DNA of 30,029 nt from Treponema sp. UBA1233. Its GTDB lineage: Bacteria; Spirochaetota; Spirochaetia; Treponematales; Treponemataceae. A model generated the notes under the pieces. That model saw nothing but the letters and a program-made list of their open reading frames with translations. It was not told where the DNA came from and did not search any database. Each line of letters begins with the position of its first letter. Position 1 is the first letter of the stretch. This document shows positions 1 through 6,505 of this stretch, piece after piece. The translations under genes and the position numbers were made by a program. The DNA lies in assembly GCA_002309305.1 (NCBI GenBank), contig DBWR01000001.1, positions 20,438-50,466 on the forward strand, written 5' to 3'.

Positions 1-671
1 TGCTTTTGGATGATGTATTCAGGAAGCGGATTTGCCTGTGGATTTAACTGCAGGGTATTAAGGGCCATGTGGCATACTTCTTCAAGTACCGCTGCATTGT
101 ACACTGCCTTTGATGCGTTTTGCCCCCAACAGAACGGACCGTGTCCTCCCACCAGAACCATGTTCACTTCATTTGGATTCAAGCCCTTTTCCTTAAAGTA
201 TGAGACAATCAGGTTTCCTGTTTCAAGCTCATAATTCTGCTTTACCGCTTCTTCTGAAAGATATGGCGTGCATGGAACTGCCGTCTGGATGTGGTCTGCA
301 TGTGTGGTTCCAAAAAGCGGAACTGATTTTACAGCCTGTGCCCAGCTTACGGCAAAAGTTGAATGCGTGTGTATGATTCCGTTGATGTCGGCTCCACCCT
401 TTACCGCAAAATCACGGTAGATGACCGCATGAGTCAATGTGTCGCTTGAAGGCCTGTATTTTCCCTCAACAACATTTCCATCCAAATCAACTACAACCAT
501 ACTGTCTACGGTTAAGTCCGGGTAGGGTACTCCACTTGGTTTTATTGCAAACACACCCTTTGCCTTGTCGAATGCACTGACGTTTCCCCATGTGTAGAGT
601 GCCAGATGCTGTGCGGGTATTTCCATGTTGGCGCTGTATGCCTGTTCCTTGATGTCCTTGTAATCTGCCAT
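1..671 (-). CDS. araD: L-ribulose-5-phosphate 4-epimerase (3' end cut by window edge)
   Basis: Class II aldolase/epimerase that interconverts L-ribulose 5-phosphate and D-xylulose 5-phosphate, the last step linking L-arabinose to the pentose phosphate pathway; cytoplasmic and zinc dependent. The open frame runs off the left edge after about 223 residues. AraD is about 230 residues, so only a few C-terminal residues are missing. Visible family signatures: WGNVSA near residue 28, KPSGV near 44, SSDT at 75-78 (phosphate and metal region), the HTH zinc ligands at 101-103, and GHGPF with the third histidine at 177. The ATG at 671 follows an AGAGGAAA ribosome site. It lies 31 bp after the stop of the upstream FGGY kinase on the same strand, so the two are almost certainly co-transcribed. 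Identification is firm from motifs. Confidence 0.95.
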   Translation of the reverse strand, partial: MADYKDIKEQAYSANMEIPAQHLALYTWGNVSAFDKAKGVFAIKPSGVPYPDLTVDSMVVVDLDGNVVEGKYRPSSDTLTHAVIYRDFAVKGGADINGIIHTHSTFAVSWAQAVKSVPLFGTTHADHIQTAVPCTPYLSEEAVKQNYELETGNLIVSYFKEKGLNPNEVNMVLVGGHGPFCWGQNASKAVYNAAVLEEVCHMALNTLQLNPQANPLPEYIIQK

Positions 672-702
672 TTTCGTTTTCCTCTGTTCAGTTTTGATTC
701 AA

Positions 703-2304
703 TTAGTCTACGTTTTCCACCGCGGCCTTTTCTACTGCAAGGGCTTTTGTGTAATCCGCAAAGAATTTTTCAAATCCCTCTACATCAGCCTTGTCTGGTT
801 CAACTGTCTGGATTTTTGCGCTGGAGAACACTGCTGAATTGAGCCATTCGGGGAGTGACTTGCCGTTTTTGTTTACAAGATATGATGCAAGAAGTGCCAT
901 ACCCCATGGGCCGCCTTCTCCTGCCGTGCTCATTGCGGAAACTGGTGTGTGCATTGCAGCCGCCATAACCGGAAGGCCGATGTCCTGATCCTTAAAGAAT
1001 CCACCGTGTCCTGTAAGACGGTCAAGGCTTACGTGTTCGTCGTCAAAGAGTATGTTCATTCCAGTCCTGAGTGCTCCAAGTGCAGTAAAGAGCTGTGCGC
1101 GCATGAAGTTTTCCAGTGTGAAGGCTGCATTCTGCTTTCTTACAAAAAGTGGGCGACCTGAAGCAAAACCAGTCATGCTTTCACCGGATATGTAATTGAA
1201 CGGAATCAAACCTCCGCAATCCTTGTCTCCCTTCATTGCTGCCTCTAGAAGAATGCGGTATGCCTTTCCCTTGTCAAACTCTGCCCCAAGACGTTTTGCC
1301 GCATCAGAGAAAAGTGAAATCCACTTGTCGTATTCGCCGGTACAGTTGTTTGCATGTGCCATTGCCGCATCCTTTCCGTCCGGTGTTGAAACTATGTCGA
1401 TTTTTCCGTTGTATGCCTTTGAAAGTGGTTTTTCAAGTACAATCATCGCAAATACGGAGGTTCCTGCAGAAACATTTCCCGTCCTTACCGCCACGCTGTT
1501 TGTGGCAACCATTCCAGTTCCTGCGTCTCCTTCCGGTGGTGCAAGCGGAATGCCAGGTTCAAGGTCTCCGTCTGCATCAAGCCACTTTGCTCCCTCAGGT
1601 AGAAGCTTTCCTGCGTCCTGTCCTGCCTCAAGGCATTTTGGAAGTATGTCCTCAAGCTTCCAGCCGAAACCGTACGGGGCAAGAAGGGAGTCAAACTGTG
1701 AAATCATCTTTTTGTTGTAGTCTTTCGTGCTTGAATCTACAGGGAACATTCCGGATGCATCTCCAATGCCCAGGACCTTTTCTCCCGTGAGCATGCGGTG
1801 GACGTAGCCTGCCAGAGTGGTAAAGAATGCAACAGAAGGAACGTGTGCCTCCTTGTTCAGGATTGTCTGGTAAAGGTGTGCGATGCTCCATCTTTCTGGA
1901 ATGGGGTAGCCGAAAAGCTTTGACAGTTCTTCCGATGCCTGTCCTGTTACCGTATTCCTCCATGTCCTGAACGGAACCAGAAGCTTGGCATCCTTGTCGA
2001 ATGCAAGGTATCCGTGCATCATGGCGCTTATTCCCATTGCCTTGAGTTTTGTAAGCTTTACGTTGTATTTTTCCTTTGCCTCAGCCTTCATGCGTGCGTA
2101 GGCGGTTTGGATTCCGTTGTGGATTTCGTCCAGTGAATATGTCCAGAGCCCGTCAACCAGGGAGTTTTCCCAGTCGAATGCTCCGTTTGCAATCGGCTCG
2201 TTTGCGCTGTTGATTAAAACGGCCTTGATTCTAGTTGAACCAAATTCAATTCCAAGGACAGCCTGTCCGCCTTCAATTTCTTTTGCAATCTGTTCGTCAG
2301 TCAT
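703..2304 (-). CDS. FGGY-family carbohydrate kinase, probably ribulokinase of the AraK-like type
   Basis: 533 residues, the usual size for sugar kinases of the ASKHA/FGGY fold. The first phosphate motif appears as EFGST at residues 20-24. There is a GDAGTGM segment in the middle that probably carries the catalytic Asp, a VRTGNVSAGTS second phosphate region, and GHGGFFKD plus AGEGGPWG in the C-terminal nucleotide lobe. It sits directly before araD, which points to phosphorylation of L-ribulose. The sequence does not look like classical AraB. It resembles the long FGGY kinases found beside araD and araA in clostridia, one of which was shown to be a ribulokinase (AraK). Xylulokinase activity cannot be excluded. 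The ATG at 2304 has a GGGGA ribosome site about 7 bases upstream. Confidence 0.85.
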   Translation of the reverse strand: MTDEQIAKEIEGGQAVLGIEFGSTRIKAVLINSANEPIANGAFDWENSLVDGLWTYSLDEIHNGIQTAYARMKAEAKEKYNVKLTKLKAMGISAMMHGYLAFDKDAKLLVPFRTWRNTVTGQASEELSKLFGYPIPERWSIAHLYQTILNKEAHVPSVAFFTTLAGYVHRMLTGEKVLGIGDASGMFPVDSSTKDYNKKMISQFDSLLAPYGFGWKLEDILPKCLEAGQDAGKLLPEGAKWLDADGDLEPGIPLAPPEGDAGTGMVATNSVAVRTGNVSAGTSVFAMIVLEKPLSKAYNGKIDIVSTPDGKDAAMAHANNCTGEYDKWISLFSDAAKRLGAEFDKGKAYRILLEAAMKGDKDCGGLIPFNYISGESMTGFASGRPLFVRKQNAAFTLENFMRAQLFTALGALRTGMNILFDDEHVSLDRLTGHGGFFKDQDIGLPVMAAAMHTPVSAMSTAGEGGPWGMALLASYLVNKNGKSLPEWLNSAVFSSAKIQTVEPDKADVEGFEKFFADYTKALAVEKAAVENVD

Positions 2305-2333
2305 TTTTATTCCCCATGATATGGTTTTTTAGT

Positions 2334-2383
2334 TTATTTCAAGTTCAATTATCATTCATAAAGCGAATTATTTCAAGTCAATT
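2334..2383. repeat. Paired direct repeat, possible operator of the arabinose operon
   Basis: TTATTTCAAGTTCAATT at 2334-2350 recurs as TTATTTCAAGTCAATT at 2368-2383, one base shorter and 34 bp away. The pair brackets the candidate -10 of the kinase-araD promoter and covers its -35, where a repressor or activator would be expected to bind. No regulator gene is in the window, so the ligand is unknown. Confidence 0.5.
2355..2381 (-). promoter_or_regulatory. Candidate promoter for the kinase-araD operon
   Basis: On the minus strand TTGACT (2376-2381) is followed after 15 bases by TATGAA (2355-2360). Spacing is short and the -10 is weak, so this is tentative. The -35 lies inside one of two copies of a direct repeat described separately. 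Confidence 0.4.
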
Positions 2384-2449
2384 TTTTATGGATTTTTGTT
2401 TAAATTTTTCTCATAGTTAGTAATTTCCTCCAAAGCGGATATATGGAGT

Positions 2450-2478
2450 TTGACAAATTCAAGTTATTAAAATATAGT
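2450..2478 (+). promoter_or_regulatory. Sigma70-type promoter for the antitoxin-like gene
   Basis: Consensus TTGACA (2450-2455), 17-base spacer, TATAGT (2473-2478). It is followed by AGGGGG at 2489-2494 and ATG at 2501, so the leader is only about 15 bases. Confidence 0.8.
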
Positions 2479-2500
2479 TAAAATTAAAAGGGGGCATGTT

Positions 2501-2746
2501 ATGATAGTTCCAGTCATATCCATTGGTGATTCTAAGGGAATCATATTTCCCAAAATAGTATTGGATAAATTCCTTGTAAAGGATAGGATGGATATGGAAG
2601 TTGCAGAAGAAGGTATTTTGCTTACTCCTGTAAAAGAAAAGCCTCGAGCGGGATGGGAAGAGTCATTTAAGTTAATGCATAAAAACAAGGATGATGTGAT
2701 GGATGATATTCCAGTTTCAGGAGCGTTTGAATGGATTTTAGAGTAG
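2501..2746 (+). CDS. MazE/AbrB-family antitoxin-like DNA-binding protein
   Basis: 81 residues. The N-terminal half has the swapped-hairpin AbrB/MazE pattern: ISIGDSKGIIFPK at 7-19, then a KDRMDMEVAEEG strand pair and a LTPVKEKPRAGWEESF segment typical of MazE-type antitoxins just before the toxin-binding tail. Such proteins bind their own promoter and neutralise a partner toxin. Here no MazF/PemK follows; the next gene, overlapping by 16 bp in another frame, is a small membrane protein. Strong promoter (2450-2478) and a good ribosome site support expression. Family assignment is good; partner and role are inference. Confidence 0.85.
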   Translation: MIVPVISIGDSKGIIFPKIVLDKFLVKDRMDMEVAEEGILLTPVKEKPRAGWEESFKLMHKNKDDVMDDIPVSGAFEWILE

Positions 2747-3078
2747 TCTTGGAGAGTTTTTTGAGATTTGTGGGATTGGTCTTATGGATTGGCATCTTTG
2801 CAGCCTTTTTTTATCGAGTCAAATTATATAGAGATTTGTACCGAATTATGAAAAAGTATCCCAGGGAATTTGACAAACTGGGAATAGATCAAAAATTATT
2901 ATATGTACCGGAATTCTGCAATTTCAAAAAGATTAAAAGCCAGCTAGACATGTCTAATGAAGAAATAGCAAGTTTAATTAAACGGTTGAATATAAGCAAA
3001 TATTCTTTGTGGGGGTCTTTTGCTGTTTTCATGCTATTTGGAATTCTCGGATCTCAGATTATTAAGATAATAGAATAA
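2731..3078 (+). CDS. Small two-TM protein of unknown function, coupled to the antitoxin-like gene
   Basis: 115 residues, not recognised. It starts inside the 3' end of the MazE-like gene (16 bp overlap) with AGGAG at 2719-2723, 7 bases before ATG, so it is a real translationally coupled gene. Predicted layout: hydrophobic segment at about 10-28, a basic, probably cytoplasmic stretch of about 60 residues (YRVKLYRDLYRIMKKYPREF and LSN-like helix NEEIASLIKRLNISK), and a second hydrophobic segment at about 92-113. No RNase motif of MazF/PemK is visible. Its place is that of a toxin, so a membrane-acting effector is possible, but nothing in the sequence proves this. Confidence 0.75.
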   Translation: MDFRVVLESFLRFVGLVLWIGIFAAFFYRVKLYRDLYRIMKKYPREFDKLGIDQKLLYVPEFCNFKKIKSQLDMSNEEIASLIKRLNISKYSLWGSFAVFMLFGILGSQIIKIIE

Positions 3079-3114
3079 CAGAATCTAAAGAGTCATAAAA
3101 GAAATGTTGGTTGA

Positions 3115-3143
3115 TTGACATCTTTCTTGGCTTTTGTTAAAAA
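3115..3143 (+). promoter_or_regulatory. Candidate promoter for the ATP-grasp gene
   Basis: TTGACA (3115-3120), 17-base spacer, TAAAAA (3138-3143). The start would fall near 3150, giving a leader of about 14 bases with no Shine-Dalgarno before ATG 3164. A second -10-like TATAGA at 3153-3158 lies 5 bases from the ATG. Confidence 0.5.
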
Positions 3144-3163
3144 ATTCATTATTATAGAAAACG

Positions 3164-4498
3164 ATGAACATAGTTTTTTTTGCGTCGAATACGGTGGAAT
3201 TCCCGGCACTGGATCATGAGATAAAGACATTACCCCCAAGAAAGGATGAATGGGAGGAATTGTGCACGCTTTTCCCAGATGACAGATTTTATGTCGTGAC
3301 GCAGCTTCCTTCTCCTTTTTTGATTGACATAGATAAAGATATGGTTCTGGATTTACCGGCTAAGGTACAATGCATAATCAGCAAAGCTAACACTCCTCAG
3401 GATTTTGCGCGGGAGATTGTTTCGTTAAAACCTGATGTTGCGGTGCAGGCCTCATATTGGGCGGCCCCCTTTGACTGGATGTGCCTTAATGATTCTCTTG
3501 TTGGAGAGGAACTTGTTAAAAATGGAATTAAAACGGTTTTTCATCCCGCTGAATCTGAACTAATCTGTTTTGACAAATGGCAAACCCACAACATGATAAA
3601 GGACATGGGATTTTGTGTTCCCGATGCAACTTATGTCCACCATGAACTTTATTGGGCAGAACGTCCAAAACCTTATGTTACGGTAAACGCATACAAGGAA
3701 TATGTGTGGAACCAAATGCGTAACATGAAGTATCCTGTTGTGATAAAGGACACCGTGGGCTTGAGTTCCTATGGCATGGATGTTGCGGTTTCGTTTAAGG
3801 AGGCAGTACATTACCTTAATCTTGGGCGCACTTCTTCTGACCGTCTTGTGGAAACTTTTGTTGATGGAATTGCCTTTGGTACGGAGATTTACTCTGTTGG
3901 CGGAAAGGTTTTTATGATGCCGCCATTTTTGCTTTCGGTGAACAAGTATGGCCTTACAAGTCCAAGGCGTTCAATCAAGCTGGGGCCTGTTACAAATTCA
4001 AAATATAAAATAGAAGAATTGAATGCAATGCTCGTTCATATTGCACAAAAGTTGAATCTGAATGGCTTTGCGCAAGTGGACCTGATATTTAAGGATGGAC
4101 GATGGTATGTAATAGAAATAAACCCGCGCCTGTCCGGAATGTCGGAAACCTATGCCTCATGCTCAAAACTTCCAATCGTAAAAAAACTTGCGATGCTTGC
4201 AAAAGGTGTTCTCCCAGAGCCACTTGATTGTACTTGTACATGCAGCTTTAAACTTCCGCTTATGGATTATGAAACGATGGAAAAAATCAAAACGGAAAAA
4301 AGCGTACTCTACATGTATCAGATAAAAAACAACGCCGCCCGTCAGGAAAGGGAAAAGGGATATTGTGAGGTTGTGGTAGGTGGATTTGAAAATCACGATG
4401 ACTTGATAAAGGAGATAAAGAGGCTTTCGGATAAATATAGGGATCTGTTCGAGCCGCAGCTGTTCGAGGAAATAGAAAAAGTGAGACTTTTGATATAA
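3164..4498 (+). CDS. ATP-grasp domain ligase of unknown substrate
   Basis: 444 residues with a complete ATP-grasp fold. An N-terminal pre-ATP-grasp region covers about 1-135. Then FDKWQTHNMIKDMGFCVPD (substrate/ATP lobe start), YPVVIKD at 190-196 with the ATP-binding lysine, RLVETFVDGIAFGTEIYSV for the hinge, and a magnesium site in QVDLIF and EINPR at 318-322. Such enzymes join a carboxylate to an amine or thiol by way of an acyl-phosphate. The ATP-grasp part resembles those of carbamoyl-phosphate synthase/PylC-like ligases, but the N-terminal region and the isolated gene give no substrate. There is no Shine-Dalgarno before the ATG. The TAA stop abuts a heptamer repeat array. Confidence 0.8.
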   Translation: MNIVFFASNTVEFPALDHEIKTLPPRKDEWEELCTLFPDDRFYVVTQLPSPFLIDIDKDMVLDLPAKVQCIISKANTPQDFAREIVSLKPDVAVQASYWAAPFDWMCLNDSLVGEELVKNGIKTVFHPAESELICFDKWQTHNMIKDMGFCVPDATYVHHELYWAERPKPYVTVNAYKEYVWNQMRNMKYPVVIKDTVGLSSYGMDVAVSFKEAVHYLNLGRTSSDRLVETFVDGIAFGTEIYSVGGKVFMMPPFLLSVNKYGLTSPRRSIKLGPVTNSKYKIEELNAMLVHIAQKLNLNGFAQVDLIFKDGRWYVIEINPRLSGMSETYASCSKLPIVKKLAMLAKGVLPEPLDCTCTCSFKLPLMDYETMEKIKTEKSVLYMYQIKNNAARQEREKGYCEVVVGGFENHDDLIKEIKRLSDKYRDLFEPQLFEEIEKVRLLI

Positions 4499-4574
4499 TT
4501 ACGAATTACGAATTACGCATTACGAATTATGAATTACGCATTACGAATTATGAATTACGCATTACGAATTATGA
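4498..4574. repeat. Heptamer tandem array 1 between convergent genes
   Basis: Eleven in-phase 7-mers of form ATTAYGM run from 4498 to 4574. The last nine form a 21-bp superunit (ATTACGC, ATTACGA, ATTATGA) repeated three times without a mismatch at 4512-4532, 4533-4553 and 4554-4574. The array begins at the last base of the plus-strand stop and contains the stop and final codons of the minus-strand gene. Confidence 0.9.
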
Positions 4575-5659
4575 ATTTTATTGCTCGTTCCAAGATGAAT
4601 CACTTCCGGGGTTCTGACTTCTTCAATCTGCTTTCTTGATTTTTCTTTTATCGAAGTTTTCTTGTTTTGATCAATTGGAGTGCTTCCGGGCGTTGGTGTT
4701 TCTGCCTCTGGATTTTTTGTCAGCGTGTTGAGTAAAAGTATTACCTGGAAAAGGGTGCATCCTACAAATGCGCTTACCTGGCATATTGTGTACAGCTTGC
4801 TCTTGATGATGCTGTCCTGTCCTGTGGTAAGCATTTTGTCAAGGAATGGTTCTATGATGTCTTGAATGTCGGAAATTACACCATGGGCAAAAAGGGCGGA
4901 ACAGATAATGAAAATCAGGATTGCAATGCAGATTATTATCAAAAGAACGGGGCCTGTAAAAATCGTAAGTACAAAACTCCAAATGGTGGACAAGAATCCG
5001 GATATAGCTTTTGCTCCTTTTTTGAATCCCTCGCTGATTTTGTTTTTAGTTTCCTGAGAATTTTTCCTGCGGTTAATCCACTGGTTTACAAGAACAAAAA
5101 TACCTGCACCGCACAATACAACAAGGGCTATGCGCAAAGTACTGTTCCCTGAGATTGTAGAAAGATAAAGGTTGTCGGGTACGGCCCACCACAGAATTAC
5201 CTTGAACAGCATCAAAAGAACACCCATCACCATGAACCATACAGGATTCTGCGGAATAAAGTTAAAGGTCTTTCCTTCTTTTCGTATCGGAGTAATGGAA
5301 GATACAAGTCCCGGAAAAAGATATAGGGTAACGACAAGCCATTCAGCCAGCGCAAAACCGGAAGCAGGAAGAAGAACCACGGAATAAAAGGCATAAAACA
5401 AAAGCACGTAAGTAATGAAGTCAAGCATGCCTGTGTCCTTTCCGTTATGCCTCATGAAAATAAAGAGATGAAGCGCATGCATGATTGCAAAAATCGAATA
5501 TGCTATTGTATTAAAATAATTAAAGATGCTGAGCCGTATTATTCCACCGCGATTACGGAAGATTATTGAAAGATAGAACATAAGGGCTGCAAATGCCATA
5601 AGCAGGAACTTGTTTGCGATGGAATCTATTTTCTTAACGTCAATGTTTTTTTCCTTCAA
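4562..5659 (-). CDS. Polytopic membrane protein of unknown function
   Basis: About 365 residues, not recognised. Hydrophobic segments suggest roughly nine membrane spans in two blocks: seven or so before residue 210, then, after a basic linker rich in K/N, a long very hydrophobic stretch (VLLIIICIAILIFIICSALF) and one more span. The C-terminal 50 residues are polar and charged. The frame extends to a TTG at 5680, but an ideal AAGGAGG at 5668-5674 sits 8 bases before a TTG at 5659, which I take as the true start. Third gene of the operon starting at 8250. The last residues (HNS) and the stop are encoded by the heptamer array. Confidence 0.7.
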   Translation of the reverse strand: MKEKNIDVKKIDSIANKFLLMAFAALMFYLSIIFRNRGGIIRLSIFNYFNTIAYSIFAIMHALHLFIFMRHNGKDTGMLDFITYVLLFYAFYSVVLLPASGFALAEWLVVTLYLFPGLVSSITPIRKEGKTFNFIPQNPVWFMVMGVLLMLFKVILWWAVPDNLYLSTISGNSTLRIALVVLCGAGIFVLVNQWINRRKNSQETKNKISEGFKKGAKAISGFLSTIWSFVLTIFTGPVLLIIICIAILIFIICSALFAHGVISDIQDIIEPFLDKMLTTGQDSIIKSKLYTICQVSAFVGCTLFQVILLLNTLTKNPEAETPTPGSTPIDQNKKTSIKEKSRKQIEEVRTPEVIHLGTSNKIHNS

Positions 5660-5683
5660 TTTGAATTCCTCCTTGGTCAAGCC

Positions 5684-6505
5684 TCACATGTAATAGTCCG
5701 GGAAACTTCCGATGAACCATTTGCCGTTGATTTTTTTCGTGCACCATGAGCGGGCGGATTCAAGGTAATCCCTCTGTTTGTGGAATGTGCCGTTTGGTCC
5801 AAGAGTATCGCTATATGTGTTCTGGTATTCGTCAATCAGAGCAATTACCTGCCTCAAGTAATCAGGTTTTCTTGGGTAACTGTAAAGCTTTGTCTTTATC
5901 TCAAGGCAGATGATGTCGGCGGACATTCTTGTGGGACTGTCCTGTGGGTAAACGAACTGCTGTATGTACTGTCCGCAAAGTGTAAAAAGACTTTGGTTTA
6001 CATTTTGCCTGTTGGTGAATTTTTCTGAGTAACGGCTTATGCAAAAATATGGAATCACTTCTCCCGCATGAAGTACTTGTACAGGAGAAAGGCTTGTGTT
6101 TTCGGAAAGATATTCGGTTATATAGATTGAAGAATTGACAAAATAAAACTCATTTTGAATTTGATAATTGACCTTTTTCCCTTGTGATTTTTTTTGATAA
6201 AAGAGCATGAATTCCTTCATGTAGGCTTTAACTTCTTCAGGAACATCCTCGTCCTGAATCTGTATGCATTTTTCAATTGCCCTGTCCATCTGAAGGTTTT
6301 CTATGTCGGTTATGGCATCAACCACAATTGACTTTTTGTTTAAGGGAACGCGGGATATGGAGCTGTCTTTTTCTGCTGTCAATTCAACTTGAGTTCCAGT
6401 TGCGATTTGAAAAGCTACAAAACCAATGATAAAAACAGCCAGAGCAAGTTTCATCAATGCAAGTACAAGTGGCAGTCTGTCAGCTTTTTTTGCGACTGTC
6501 ATCAT
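5684..6505 (-). CDS. Single-pass membrane protein of unknown function
   Basis: 273 residues, not recognised. A short basic N-terminus is followed by one hydrophobic segment at about 13-36, then an acidic and mixed region of about 235 residues presumed to lie outside the cytoplasmic membrane. No lipobox. The ATG overlaps the stop of the upstream sensor gene (ATGA, 6502-6505) with GGAGGG just before it, so translation is coupled. The next membrane gene follows within 24 bp. Tight packing suggests the three products form one signalling or envelope complex; no biochemical role can be read from sequence. Confidence 0.7.
   Translation of the reverse strand: MMTVAKKADRLPLVLALMKLALAVFIIGFVAFQIATGTQVELTAEKDSSISRVPLNKKSIVVDAITDIENLQMDRAIEKCIQIQDEDVPEEVKAYMKEFMLFYQKKSQGKKVNYQIQNEFYFVNSSIYITEYLSENTSLSPVQVLHAGEVIPYFCISRYSEKFTNRQNVNQSLFTLCGQYIQQFVYPQDSPTRMSADIICLEIKTKLYSYPRKPDYLRQVIALIDEYQNTYSDTLGPNGTFHKQRDYLESARSWCTKKINGKWFIGSFPDYYM

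Noticed and set aside
1196..1720. 174-codon plus-strand frame
   Set aside because: It lies wholly antisense to the FGGY kinase gene, has no ribosome site and no recognisable domain.
2731..3078. MazF/PemK toxin partner for the MazE-like gene
   Set aside because: Length is similar, but the protein has two hydrophobic segments and none of the MazF fold motifs.
4498..4574. CRISPR array
   Set aside because: The units are 7 bp, contiguous and without spacers; no cas gene is present.
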